64,000 nucleotides of DNA from Acanthosoma haemorrhoidale (Eukaryota > Arthropoda > Insecta > Hemiptera > Acanthosomatidae): contig OV884011.1 of assembly GCA_930367205.1 (NCBI GenBank), forward strand, positions 88,149,474-88,213,473, in the 5' to 3' direction. Shown here piece by piece: positions 1 to 12,275 of this stretch (within the stretch, counting starts at the first letter, position 1; the number at the start of each line of letters is the position of its first letter). The notes under the pieces are model-generated. The model saw nothing but the letters and a program-made list of their open reading frames with translations, ran no database searches and was not told the origin of the DNA. Both the position numbers and the translations under genes were made by a program.

Positions 1-24
1 AAACCTAGCAAACAAAATCTTAAC

Positions 25-267
25 CTAATTTTCCCTGAAAATTTGTTGCCATCTATGCGAGAAGGGTGGTGAAGTCATAGTGCTGAACACTGGGTTTGGG
101 AGGACACATTTATATATTATTAGTTTAAGACGCAGCGACAAGTTGGGTGACGTTAGCAAGTGGTAAATCCGGTAAGACCTGTGTCGTACTTTTTTTATTT
201 TGTTACTAAAATGGGTAGAGAAATTTAGATGCCTGTCGGGTTTGTCACTAGAGGAGTGCCTAATCAC
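25..267 (-). mobile_element. Jockey-like LINE fragment (reverse transcriptase tail)
   Basis: An 80-codon open stretch on the minus strand resembles the region just after the reverse transcriptase core of Jockey-clade non-LTR retrotransposons. It has a 'DRHLNFSTHFSNKIKKV' segment followed by 'KLIIYKCVLPNPVFS', which matches the family pattern of a heavy-bearing helix and 'LIYKxVLRPxxxYxxPVW'. The frame closes after about 80 codons and nothing else of the element is recognisable, so this is a dead fragment. A related stretch occurs at 8649-8725. Clade assignment is by eye. Confidence 0.5.
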
Positions 268-2260
268 TCTAGCCCTGGTGACAAGTGCGGGTTGTTGTAG
301 TTTATAACATGGACCACTGTTCCATGTTGGCGTTCAATATCTGACTCCATTTATGATAGGTATGTGTCCGAACAATACACTATGTTCAAGAGAAGAGGTA
401 CAGAGGTTTCATAAAGAATAAGGCATGCTTTCAGAGTTAGAGCGGAGCACGGCAGTGTAACAGGAGCGAGGCGACAGAAGGTCTGTCTGCAAGGGCTGTG
501 AGGCAGGGTGACGGCGCAGAGGTGTGGCAGAGAGGGAGTAGACCTACAGGGCCTAATTTCCTGGTTTAAATACTGTTCCCCCTTCCTAATGGAAGGTGGA
601 GTCGGCTGTACGGGGTATGTTTTATGATGCCCAAGTGGCCAATACCCCTTAGGTTTATGACTGTCAGGTGCCGTTTATGACGGGTGCCCCTCATTTACCT
701 GCCTTGCTACACTGCCGAAGGACCCACCTGGTTTATTACTAGAAGCTCATACAGATTTACATTTATATTATAATACATTATTTGCACCAGAGTTTAGGGT
801 AATTTACATATATGGTTGGCGCTCGCTACAATGCCTATCAATTTTTATACCTAGCTAGTACATTGAAAAAGCCAGTGAGATCTCTTGCCCTTCTATAGTA
901 CAGGATTTTGGCATGGCTTTTTCCCCTTACGGAGGGAGAAGTTTACGCAGTCCGTCTTCCCGGCGTTCACACTGATGTTTAACCTATGGCCCTACCGTGG
1001 CATGATTTTCCATCTTTGTGCAAGGGAGCACACATGTCGTTGAGAGGTAGTACTAGTTTCAGCAGACTTTCAAACAGAGAGCGCTCAAATCGAAATTGAA
1101 CTTTAAACCCTTCTTCCAGGCGGAAATTCTTCTTAGAGCCTTCCTTTATCAAACCTTAACTACCAAATAGCATAACCTTAACTATTCGAATATAACAGCT
1201 AAAGCCCTCCATTCCCCCTACTCAGCCTGGAATCGCCACACTACCCCCTCTTAACAAAGCTCTCAGATCCGGTTCCTTTCTTGTCCACTCCTCCAATCTT
1301 AGAACTTTACTTCATCTATTAGTGGTTCCCTGCTTTCCAATCCCGTGCTTTTTGATTTCTTCTTTCATTCTACCTGTCTCAATAATCTGATTCAATGTCT
1401 CTCTATCGATAATATCATAATTAGCTGTTTATTTGTGCATTATTCTTTATGTACGTATTTTCTATTTCATTTTTAAGCCACATTTTACACGATAATTTAA
1501 ATTTATCAAGACCATGGCGATATTTGTCAATCTTAGCGGACTCATGTCCCGGAATAAGATTATTTTTTTCATTTTCATTCATCAACTGAACTTGACACCA
1601 TCTTCACAGCGTAGTGTACGGCACAAGTATGTACTGCCGTTTATGTACGATGGGTGAGAATATAATTTAAAATAGATACAATATAACAAAAACATGGTGC
1701 CGATATTAGTTGAAATGTGCAGTTGAGACGGCCGTTGATGAGTTGAGCAGAGTGCAGCGGAGGCCTCCTTTGTCGGTTCGGTTCGTCTTAGTGTCGCTCT
1801 GTCCTTGGCTAAACACTTAAAACCTCACTCAGCCAAACCGTGTCTTCAGCGTCCGACCACAAAGAAAATTGTTTTAACAAAATTGACTGCTCTTACAGCG
1901 TAGGCTGTACTTCACGTGGAAAATATGCTTGAAAAAAAATGTCGTTTACAGGAAAATGAAAAGACCTACACAAAACTGATCAAGCACAGTTTGATTGAAA
2001 TGATTTGAAACACAGAAAGACGCAGATTGTTCAAAAGGTCGTTTTTTCCTCTTAACTTAAGAACATTAATTGTCTTTTTTTTAAAAACATTATCATTGAA
2101 TATCCTATTTTTGATTGATACATGTAGTTTCCTTATTGGATGGTGTACATACTATAGATTCAAAATAAAATTTCAAAAGTACGAATTATTTTTATGAGGG
2201 AAAAAAAGGAATAATTATCAAATTCTATTCTATTCACCGGAGTGAGTTTTTGGCATAGTG
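268..2260. other. Gene-free stretch with GC-richer patches
   Basis: No coding exon could be supported. Bases 400-1330 and 1720-1860 are clearly richer in G, C and CpG than the surroundings, which suggests old transposon sequence (LTR or leader) rather than unique DNA. A short 'AGAAGAGGTACAG' shared with 32300-32320 points the same way. Confidence 0.3.
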
Positions 2261-2275
2261 TTTATAACCTACCGT

Positions 2276-2296
2276 CAGTTGGTGCCCGTAACGTGG
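2276..2296 (+). other. Possible retroelement primer-binding-site-like sequence
   Basis: The sequence TTGGTGCCCGTAACGTGGG resembles lysine-tRNA-type primer-binding sites (pattern TGGCGCCCAACGTGGGGC). It follows 'ACCGTCA', which could be an LTR end. Upstream DNA has a CpG-rich patch and AATAAA-like signals, but neither a second LTR nor a gag frame was found. Weak call. Confidence 0.22.
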
Positions 2297-2299
2297 GCT

Positions 2300-5200
2300 G
2301 CTGGCAGCGGTCAATCTAAATAAAAAATCTAGAAGAGACTGTACAAAATGTGTCGTTTGAACTTTTCTTCTTCATTTGAAGCATCCTTCTTCCCACTTGA
2401 GTAATTAGAGATATAAAATAAAAAAAACAAAAGTTGAATACTATTAATCAGGATGAAGAGATCTTTAATTACATACCTCTGCTCAATATGTTAGACTTTT
2501 TTTTTGTTACCAAGTAATTAATTAATAGACCCTAATTTTTGTTCATGAAGTTCAACATATTTTTCGCTTCGTCTGGTAAGAAAATGCAATCATAAATTTT
2601 CATGTGTATGGGTTAAACAGGAAGTTCTCTATCGCCAGGTTAGCCAGAGACTGACAGACACACAGTCAAAACGTAATAAGGGTATCTGATTTTAGAAAAA
2701 AAATTAACGAAACCCTAAAACCTAATTCAATTATTAATTAATAAAAAAAAGTTTTAGTTATTAAATAAATATAGCAGGAAGTAAAACCATCGTTGCTACA
2801 ATGAAAACAAATCAGCGAGAACAATCGTATCTGAATCTAGTTCATTTACAAAATTAAAAATAGCAAACACAATCGATAATTTACATTCAAGATGCAACAA
2901 TGGAGTCCATGCATGATGACGTATATGGAGGGATGCTGGAATCTACTCAGTACCTGCAGAGCCCGCTAGGCGCAGCACCTCCCGAAACTGTGCCTGGAAT
3001 TACATTCATAAATCATTTCCATTATACTGATTTCATTATACATTCTATGAAAAATTTTATTAGGAAATAAATATTTTATGTATGCATAGTTAAAAACATA
3101 TTTCTATCAGTTCCGATCTAGACAGATTCAGATAACATTCATACATGACCATATGCTGTAACTAAGTACAAATTAACCCATGCATGCCACGCAATCTTTG
3201 GCGTTCTGATTACTTTTTTGAGATGTCATGAAAGCAATTAAACAAATGTTTGTTTATCGTCTAGAAATCGATCCTCAAGTTTCTTTTGTCATTAGGAACC
3301 ATTCTGGTGATCCTCCGCCAACATGGGCTCTCTATTATGAAATGAAAACGTACTCCCACGTGCAAGAAATCATTGGAGAGTATATGATTTCTATTCATTA
3401 ATTTGCAGACAATCCAGCAGCTCCGTTAACCTTAAAAAATGCAAATGTTTCCTGGAGTTCCAAAACCGGAATGCGGCGTAGTCACAAGGAATTAATAACG
3501 ACGTAAGCATTTGCAAGGTTTCCTGGAAGTCATCATAAAGCAAATTTATGGGAGTTATTATCAATTATAAACCCCATGAGATTAAATTGGTGAAAATACT
3601 TTTTAAAAAATAAGTAATATAATGGATGTTTGTGAGTCAGGAGATAACAAACTGAAGACATTAGCGTGGTCCAGGTGAAAATGTTTTAGCTAATTATTAT
3701 ATAAAGCATTTTCTAATTATAATAATATCTCCTACCTCGCCAAGATTTTCACTAATTATCAACAGATAAGTACGACCTGCAAACATTCTCTTTTAGATTA
3801 ATACAATGTTCCGGAATAGCGGATGTTTGAAATATCATTGGTCTTGAGGGAAAGCATGGGGTAACGCTTAGATAGATATGTTTTGTATAACTTTAAGTAA
3901 ATGTGAAGTCAGGACAGTGTCTATTAATGAAGCCACTTCAAATGTGGTTTCATTATTCATTCGAATCATTTCAACAGCATTCATTGATAACATTTAAGTA
4001 CATGAAATGAAAGATACTAACTTTAAAACACCGATTGACTTAGTTATTCGAGCCCGATTGATGAAGGCTTGAGCAAAGTCGAATTCAACTCCAAGCTTAA
4101 AATATCGGTTACAGGATTTTTAATAAAAAGTGATTCACATGATTTCTCAAGTGAGCAAGTGTACAAAAGAGACATGTCTTTATGGACCAGAGGTGTGTCT
4201 TGAGTGTCACTATACCTAAGTGACAAAATATACCTATGAGTACAAAATATCATTTCGACGACAAGCTACCCACTTACAGTGTTGTTCTCGTACTAAACAT
4301 CTAGGCATTGCACATATTTAGATACCTCCCCAGGATGCTAAAGAGAAGAAGGGTCGGGCACTTCCTCTAAATTTTCAGTGCTTAGTTAAATATTCCAGGT
4401 AAGAGGATGAACCCATACGAGGCTGTTCTCATATGCCTTCTATCAACATCCTAAACATGTTTCACTGGTTGTATTACATGTAACAGCAGCTGAAGTGACT
4501 GGTGCTGACCAGGACGTGAGTATGATGTAAGTCGAATTTCAAAGTATTATAAACTGTACTTAAAACTCTATAGAAATTTCGTAGGTGGGGAGAACAAATT
4601 CAAGATTGCTGGGATATTGGGATATAACATCTAACAGGAAATTATAGGGAGGGGTGTGGATAGTTACCACGCGACACTTCTTAAGTGTTTATTCGTGTCA
4701 AATTCGCTCCTAAGCCGACAATAAATAGTATAGGAGTTGGGTCATGAATTAATTTCGAGTTGACCAGCCCCAAGTTTTTCTTTTTTTTCTCCCAGGTTAC
4801 CAAGCATCATTTATGTCAAATTTCTAACAGATCTACCGATTTAAAGTCATTTCAAGATCTCTACCCACAATTTGCAACTTGCTTATTAACTACAAGCGTT
4901 TTCGGCAGTTTACTCTGCCTTTATCAAGTCCTAAAAATGATGCAAAAACTAAAATATATGATGTGACATCATATATTTACAAAACTAGTACATCATACAC
5001 TTTTAAAAAAATTAAATAAAATCTAACCGACAGCGTTACAAACACAATAATAAATAAATTATAAATAAAAACTTTACTAACAGCTATAAAATTCTATAAT
5101 TGCAAAATATTTAGGTCCAGAATTTAAATTATAAACTCCATCCAAAAAAAGATCTAACCATTGATAAATCAAAACGTAAAGTGCGGGAGGGGGTGACGTG

Positions 5201-8200
5201 TTATACTAGGTTAATCATGTGAACATCAACATATTTCTCGTAGTGACTGGAGTGAAAATAGTTCCTATGATTGACACAATTTAATAGTGGAGGCCGAATG
5301 AACTTTCATTCGTTTAAAAATACAATTGTTGCGAAACGCTCCATAAAGTATTTCACAATTATTTGCAAATCATAAACAACGGATGGTACAAATGATAAAG
5401 TTCATCGGGGTATATGTGACCCAAAGGGTTCAAATTAATATCGCATATATCAAGCCTTTTCAGTAAGATAACAAAAATTGAAAATGTTGAGGCCAAAAAG
5501 CTTCAAGATATTATAAAAACAATACTTTGACTGTAATACAAAAGACGTGTACAGCAGCAATTATGGATCAATGCAAAAGCGAAACAGTCCAGGCTGTTGA
5601 GAATAAAGAGCTTGGTTCGGTAGGGAAGTATCGAAGGCCTCTAACACGGTATCCAGCGATGCTTTATTGATATTTTTGGAAATGTTACCCACCGATCTGT
5701 TAGTAAAGAACAGCGCAGTGCTACAAGTGATTCTTTGTCGTATAGAAGAGTAGTAGGATATCAGACATTTTCCTGACAGGCAGTATCGTCAGCATTTATG
5801 GGTGGCTGCGGAATGAGCGCTATTGCATGATTATTAATAAAATACTTTATGGGCTGACATGTGGTTGATAAGCAAGAATTCCATTCCGATTTGGCGAGAT
5901 GAACTCTACTGAAGAAGTATACAAAATCAGAAACTTTAAGATGAAAAAGTAAAGAAAAACTGCGCTTGATGAACTTCTAGCAGAATGGGAGTGCATCTGG
6001 GAGACCTTAGAAGAGGAAGAGGAAGGTTTATACAAGTGTGTTGCCGTGTTTAATGCTGACCCTGGACTAGGTGATGATTATTATTCACTTAATTTATCAA
6101 CACTAATTTCCACTAAATCGAAAACTTGATCATATATGCAATATTATAAGGATTTTTCATATAACCACGTACCTTAGTGTCATGGGAATTTTAATAATAT
6201 TGCTGGATGATTATCACTTAAAAAATGATCTGATAGGTTCATAAGGAACAAAAATTATACCTATGAGAGATGCCACTTTAAACTATTACCACTAAACAGA
6301 CTCTTTGATCGTTGCACTGTAAGGCGTTCAGCCTAAATTTATAAAATTTTATTGTAACTTCGTTATCATGTCCCTTTTTCATTCTTCAAAAGTGTATTGT
6401 GCCCGATAGATGAAAACATAACTCAAATATTAGGTATGCATTAATATTACCTTTTCATATATGAGGATAAAGGATAGACAATCAATATATATATATTATA
6501 ATAAAAAATAACACATACCTAACTACCATGAATAAACTAAGTCTTATTTTCTCAAAGTATTTAGCACATGGAATGGCGACATAAAAAACAGAGCGACTTA
6601 CATATGGACATGTAAAACAGAAATTGAATCATTCTTATTCTCTTCTCAAAATTATATTACCCTTCTCAATATTGCTATCTTAAATTAACATGAAAAAAAA
6701 AACAGGAACACTAATTTTTTTTAACTAATTACACATGTTTATATAAAATATTTAAAACATCTATCTCTAATTTGATACATTAATATTAATTATTAAGCAT
6801 TATGTTATATATTAATGTTATAACATTATTAATGCTTTATTAAGAAAACGGGATTGGCTTGGCCACCCGACCACTAGGTATCTTAATGTGTTGCTGTTTG
6901 GAATTTGTTGAATTTGCAGAAAAAATAAATGTAGGTATGATGGAAAGTAGGTTAGGAGCATTGCCCCCGATAGCTTGGCCAAAAATTTAGTGTCAAAATT
7001 GCATAAGCTGGGTAACATTAAAAATCTCTATAACCATACTATAGAAAACAATATAGTAACTCAAAAGAAATGTATCGATCCTTTGTGTAACCAGAGCTGT
7101 AGTGGTATCCCCAGGGAACCCCGGGGGAGAGGAGGAACTGGGAACACTAAAAAAAATAAAAAAAACATTAACTAATTTAAATTTAAATTAGAAAGCTAAA
7201 TCAATCTTCTTAAAGAAGGAACTTATCATCAATTAGACAGTAGTAATCTCTTATCTGTATTTAGTCACCTTGTTTCCATGGAAACCACATCTCCTGGATA
7301 ACACTGTATAAAATATAAAATTCATAACTCTGCCTTCGAACATGATAAATCCTTATCAAGTGTCCACCTGACTACTGTGTAAAATATATTAAATTTCATT
7401 AAAGGGTAAGGATTTGCTTAAGGATGACGCAGGCAGAAATAATTAGTTTTATATATTATATATAGGCTTCAATATTTCAAATAAAGACAAAAGAGAAAAA
7501 ATACCTATAAATCATAGTAAAAGTTTCTGCAGTTTTCTTAAAAAGTACTGAAGATACAAAATATGCAAAAAGGTAAATAGAAGACGATGGTAATCACGCT
7601 TTTACATCAGATAATTAAGTCAAGAGACAATAACGTCACACACAATTACGTCAGGTGTTGTTTAAGAGAAATAAATCTCTACTCAAAGTCAAGGCACGGC
7701 TTCTTGATGGTAGACTTGTTCTTAATATTCAAGACAGTTTTCAAAATAAGACTGATGTGTTTCTTCACTAATTAGCAACATTTGCAAATCGTGACTATCC
7801 ATTCAATGTTACGTCCCCTTCAACTTTTTGAAATCAAACAGCGTTGATTAATATCAATTTCTATTAAACATTTATTTAATAAAGGTTTTAAAATTTTAAA
7901 ATGAATACCTTTGACCATAACCAAGTTTTCGACCAGGAATTGGCCGTAATATATCACATATAGTTACATCATTTATAATGAGACATGATGAAAGACAATT
8001 TAAATCTAAACTAATTTCATTTCTATAGCTGAAAATGAATACAAATATACAAAACCGTCTCGAAAATTACATTCACAATGTAATGACTATTATAATATAA
8101 ACTGGAAGTAAAGAAAAAACGAATCACAGATCATATCAATTGTATATTTCTAGTGTTTTTTTAACCATTAGGACATGAGAGGTAGTGTATTTTTATTAAA

Positions 8201-8640
8201 ATGCATAGTACAGTGGTGAATCAACATTTCATACGATAAGTCAGGATGGTCCAGTAAAAAAGGACGCACCATGAGATTTGACGAACCATTTACTTATAAT
8301 TGCACAAGTATTGTTTAATCACTTCCCATAATGCTTGAAATGTTGAATTCCCTGTCCCCTCCCACAAGGTCGTTGGAAAAGTACCATTTCTTAAGTTTAC
8401 GGAAAACATGAAAAGTATTAATTTATAATACATATAAATAACCGATTAACATGAGTGCATATACTCTGTTGTTATAGCCTGTAGATTGTTACCACGCCTA
8501 ATTTGTTTTTGTTTCATAATTTTACATTGATATTTGTGATTGTTACAAAAGTATAATGTGAATTATACATTGATTGTTTAAGCCTGTTTAAAAGTGATGG
8601 GACTCACTTTATGAATCATAGGCTTAAAACTAACTTACAT
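2300..8640. other. Gene-free AT-rich stretch
   Basis: No exon, RNA gene or recognisable transposon domain could be supported here. Open frames are short and lack splice context. A perfect inverted repeat lies at 4952-4978 and a 20-bp AT palindrome at 7173-7192. Bases 5500-6040 and 6840-7150 have slightly more complex sequence that could be decayed transposon coding DNA, but no family was recognised. Confidence 0.4.
4952..4978. repeat. Perfect inverted repeat, 13-bp arms, 1-nt centre
   Basis: AAATATATGATGT and its exact reverse complement flank a single G. The arms end sharply on both sides. It may be a chance AT-rich palindrome, a cruciform site or a transposon relic. Confidence 0.7.
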
Positions 8641-8648
8641 CCAACAAC

Positions 8649-8725
8649 GAAATCTTAGCCTAATTTTCCCCGACAGTCTGTTGTCGATGCAGGAAGGGTG
8701 GTGGGGTCATAGTGTTAAATACTAG
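8649..8725 (-). repeat. Second copy of the repeat at 17-95
   Basis: This stretch aligns over about 78 bases with bases 17-95 in the same orientation, sharing blocks such as CCTAATTTTCCC, AAGGGTGGTG and GTCATAGTG with scattered substitutions. It is probably the same part of a Jockey-like LINE on the minus strand, here without a usable reading frame. Confidence 0.6.
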
Positions 8726-8829
8726 GTTTGTTAGAAGCTGCAACGGGTGCAGAACGGCGTTCTTTAACCTCTCAAGAGAGATATATCTAGCCACATTTCT
8801 CATGACCCCCCCCCCCCCCTCTGAGACAC

Positions 8830-9300
8830 CATGAAGGGAGAACCCCAGAAGTGGAAAGCCACATTTTCACGCGGATTGAGCAGAAATGGAACTCCCGTTG
8901 GATTTTTCCGTTTTGGCCAAAGTTATTTCCAACTATTAGAAATACACTGAATGCTACATGGATCTTCCCAGATTTGTGGAGTATGCACGTGCTGAGAGGC
9001 CATGGGGGATTCCTTGGAGAACTTCACAAGTTTAGGAATGCAGATAGCCCGCACTGTCCTCACTGTGGAGTACATGTTCGTAAGTTCTTCCCTGGAAGAG
9101 GCCAGAGCCGAACGCTTGCGTTACAAAAACAGTACTCTGGACTATCGGAACCTTTAGTGGACGAAGAGGGGATTTGCCCTTTAATTGTTCAGGAATGCTC
9201 AGGGGTTGGCTGATTTTAACAAAGAGAATACATCCCAAGAGCCAGAGAAAGGTGAAGGCGACGAACGCATTGTTGAGAGCGTTCACATACTTCATTTAGG
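8830..9300 (+). mobile_element. R1-clade-like LINE C-terminal remnant
   Basis: A 120-codon frame at 8851-9213 carries 'VLRGHGGFLGELHKF' followed by 'ADSPHCPHCG'. That combination matches the C-terminal tail of R1-type non-LTR elements, where a 'LTGHGxFxxYLHRF' block precedes a cysteine-rich 'CxxC' motif and then an 'EHVLFxCP' block. Here the frame shifts after the CxxC, so the second half of the zinc-binding motif is lost. Immediately upstream is a run of C at about 8808-8819. The element is dead and truncated at both ends. The clade call is by motif only. Confidence 0.5.
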
Positions 9301-10137
9301 GGAAGAATAATAATCAAAAACAAATTGTAATCTTTATTGCTCTAAAGATTATCAAGTTAACTATGCCATAATCCCATTCTACAAACCGAAATCGCTCCAT
9401 TTATTAGCCGTTTATGTTTACAAGTTTAAGTTTCGGTGAAATTAGTATTCGCAATATTCTTGGTATTTTTGACGCTCACTTCATCATGAAAAAGTGGAAT
9501 TTAACCATTACATAATGGGGACATTGTGGAAGGTTGTAGAGCGCCAGGAAGAGGATTTATTACAAGCACGTTATCGAGATAACAAGTGGACTAATTTATT
9601 CAAAAGGTTGTATATTTTGAGATAATACTGAACGTCGAGTAAACATCTTTTAAAATGAACGAGGCAGGAGAGAGCCTTGAAAAATTGATCACTTGTTAGT
9701 TTGGCGGTAATGCTCCACTGACTACGCCCTTCTTTTCCTGCCATACCTCGCGACTCAAGTCTCAGCACAACCATAAAATTTATTATTACAATCGCACCGT
9801 CATTTTGAAGAAGGGCCTAAATCCAACATCAGAGTTTTGGGGAAATAGAAAAAACTTTCTGAATTTCTGTATTACTTTTAGTGAAATTTGTAGGATTCGC
9901 TTCATACACTATAACAACTAAAATTATACGCTTATTTGTTTGATTCGTTAAATTTGGTCAAAAATTAATTAAAGTTCATGGAATTCTTTCCTTCTAACTG
10001 ATTTTGCAGACATAAAAAATTGACGTGATATAGCTTATTGATGGACGAAAATAATAAAACAATAGTGCAAACAAACTACAACAGCATAATTTATCATGTA
10101 TCAGGTAAAAAAATACATATATGTTATGCAAACACAT
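9301..10137. other. Gene-free stretch
   Basis: Nothing beyond short chance frames was seen. Confidence 0.4.
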
Positions 10138-10240
10138 GATGTATTTGAAAAAAACAAGTGATGTATTTGAAAAAAAACAAGTGATGTATTTAAAAAAAAC
10201 AAGTGATGTATTTAAAAAAAACAAGTGATGTATTTGAAAA
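10138..10240 (+). repeat. Tandem repeat, about 22-bp unit, 4.5 copies
   Basis: Units read GATGTATTTGAAAAAAACAA plus GT, with G/A variation after TTT and one-base changes in A-run length. Simple minisatellite. Confidence 0.85.
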
Positions 10241-10689
10241 TATGTTCATAAGTTTTTATTTGTAACAATAGTCGTATTTTTTTTATTTTATTAGTCATCG
10301 ACTTCTTCATCTGCAGTAGTCAAGTTATCAAATCTATATAGAATGATTTATATTGATCTGGAATACAAGGTATTATTTTATTCACATCTAGTATGTTCTT
10401 GTAATTAATCGGGATTTCGCAAGTGTACGCCAACAAAACTAGGAACACTACTCTTTACCTTGTGCGAACAAAAGCTATAGTTTACATATACATCTATAAA
10501 TTAAGTTGTTGCACATAACCTCCTGGTTGTGAATACTCAATGTGCCTGTATTCTGATATCAAGAACTTAGATGTTTTGTCTTGGAACTTCATATTTATTT
10601 TGTAAATTTGGCTACCAGTTCTTAAAATCGAATACATTTTCCAAGGACATTTGCGTAAAATTGAATTCACTCTTTTTAGAGGATCAAAT

Positions 10690-11175
10690 CAATTTACTGG
10701 TCGGGTGTGACAATCGGTTATTCTTTCTTACACTACAATTAGCAATTCCAATTTTTTTACAAGGTGCAGACTTCGTTTCTCTTCGTATTGCTCCCCCCTC
10801 TGGATAAGCGAAACATTCAGCAATATTGATTTGCTTTGCAAATGTGAACAACTGTTTTGCTGCATTATTGAGATGGGGAGATTTAATTTTGGTTTCAGTC
10901 AGTTTGAATCGTCCTGTATTTCTTTTTAAAATAAACCCTCAATACTCCATTTCCCCCCTTCTTTTCGAACGTCCAACACATTATAATTTTTTTATAATAG
11001 ATTTAGATTTTTGACAATTGTCGATACAGTGCCTATTAGTAACTTCGTACTTTTTTGCTACGGCTTTATTATTCATCCCACTTTCTCATCTTTTTTCGGG
11101 TTGTAGCAATTGTTATTTTATTTGGTACTTTTCTTCCTTCCAATATGTAAATTATTCTTTTTTCAATAATCGTTA
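10690..11175 (-). mobile_element. Possible pogo/Tigger-type transposase N-terminal remnant
   Basis: On the minus strand, two broken frames resemble the paired DNA-binding domains of pogo/Tigger transposases. One has a psq-type helix-turn-helix 'AVAKKYEV' and 'GTVSTIVKN' near 11090-11030. The other is a CENP-B-type segment with 'FAKQINIAECFAYP' near 10850-10810. There are several stops and a frameshift. No DDE domain was found. The similarity is only suggestive. Confidence 0.28.
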
Positions 11176-11220
11176 TATTTACCAAGAATAACAACTGAAA
11201 ATAGCCATTATCGGCTGAGC

Positions 11221-11256
11221 TACAGTGGACCCTGGTTATAACGCGGCTCGTTATAC
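11221..11256 (+). mobile_element. Single Tigger-like terminal inverted repeat
   Basis: The sequence TA followed by CAGTGGACCCTGGTTATAAC matches the typical end of Tigger-like Tc1/mariner-superfamily elements, including the TA target. It reads as a left end, so the element should extend right. No partner end was found before the LINE that starts near 11360, so it is probably truncated. Confidence 0.4.
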
Positions 11257-11359
11257 ATCTTCATGCCAGATATATTATTACACTAACAGTTTCAATATGT
11301 AATCCCGCTATTTTAATAATTATACACCAAAGTAAAAGATCTAATCATGGCCTTCTCAC

Positions 11360-12078
11360 TATGCTGATATATGCTGATATACCAGAGCGTCCTAAGACCT
11401 GCATTGATATATGGAACCCCTCTCTACAAGTATTTGACTCCCAACACTCTCCTAAAGCTCCAGCAATTTCAGAATAGAGTTCTCCGCACCTCCCTCAAAC
11501 ACACCCCTTTCGACCGAATGAAGGCCGACGAAATCCACAAAAAATTCGAAGTGCTCACTATCCAAGATTTTATCAAGAGAAGGCACATCAAATTTTTTGA
11601 CTCCCTAAGACATATCCATAACCCAATATTCTCCGACCTTCAGCCACCACCAATGCCCGTCAGATGGAAGCACTGCTGGACCGCCGAAGCTTGGCGAATG
11701 AAAGACATCATAGAACCAGAGGACTGACGGACCTACACCCAGCCCGACTCAACCGACGCCACATTACCCCATCTACCTGTGTAAGCAGGGTTGATCTTCC
11801 GGCCGATTAGGCCGACTCATTCAGGCCCCTAGCGGGGCGGCCGGCCAGGCTTCGCCTGGCCTACAACGAACCATCGCCTAGGCATGCCTAGGCTCAATCC
11901 TTGGTAGACTCTCACTACCTTCCTGACTCCATCCGCCTTTCTAGGCATTCCACACCCCATATCCTTCTCATACATCCTTCAAATAGGGGTCTCCCCTTAG
12001 TGAAAGGCACTTTCCAGCCAAAAATAATTTTCCTTATTTTTCCCACATTCCTATTTAAAAAAAAAAAAAAAAAAAAAT
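11360..12078 (+). mobile_element. 5'-truncated Jockey-clade LINE with poly(A) tail
   Basis: An open frame at 11371-11727 (118 codons) has the post-RT signature of Jockey-type elements: 'LIYQSVLRPALIYGTPLY', then 'KLQQFQNRVLRT', then a basic tail with 'HIKFFDSL'. It is followed by a 320-bp GC-rich 3' untranslated region with a cluster of hairpins at 11800-11893. The copy ends in an uninterrupted A run at about 12057-12077. 5' truncation plus an A tail is the expected product of target-primed reverse transcription. The reading frame is intact to its stop, so the copy is fairly young. No clear target-site duplication was found. Confidence 0.75.
11800..11893 (+). other. Cluster of four GC-rich hairpins in LINE 3' region
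   Basis: Four perfect inverted repeats lie within 94 bases. 11800-11814 is CGGCC-GATTA-GGCCG. 11825-11838 is GCCCC-TAGC-GGGGC. 11843-11861 is GGCCAGGC-TTC-GCCTGGCC. 11876-11893 is the 18-bp palindrome GCCTAGGCATGCCTAGGC. In a LINE 3' region this could be the RNA structure recognised by the element's own reverse transcriptase, which is an inference. Confidence 0.75.
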
Positions 12079-12099
12079 AAGCGAATGAGAGAGCGTTTT

Positions 12100-12275
12100 A
12101 TTTCGGCCAATCCTATGATATTTGTCCTATGAGTGAGCTCTTGCGGTATCGGGATCGTAAACTAGTCCCTGACGCCGAAGATTTATTGATAAAATATAGA
12201 AAAATAGGCGGGTATTTTCTGGTTCGTGAAGAGGCTAACTTTTATTTGTCCGTGGTAAAGTTGCGGCAACAGGAA
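12100..12275 (+). repeat. Dispersed LTR-like repeat, copy 1
   Basis: Shares ordered blocks with 32700-32940: TTTCGGCC, GTGAGCTC, TCGTRAACTAGTC, GAAGATTTATT, TAGGCGGGT, TTTTCTG, CGTGAAGAGG and a GTGGTRAAG end. After the last block comes a sequence resembling the start of a primer-binding site, so the repeat may be the 3' part of an LTR. Confidence 0.55.
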
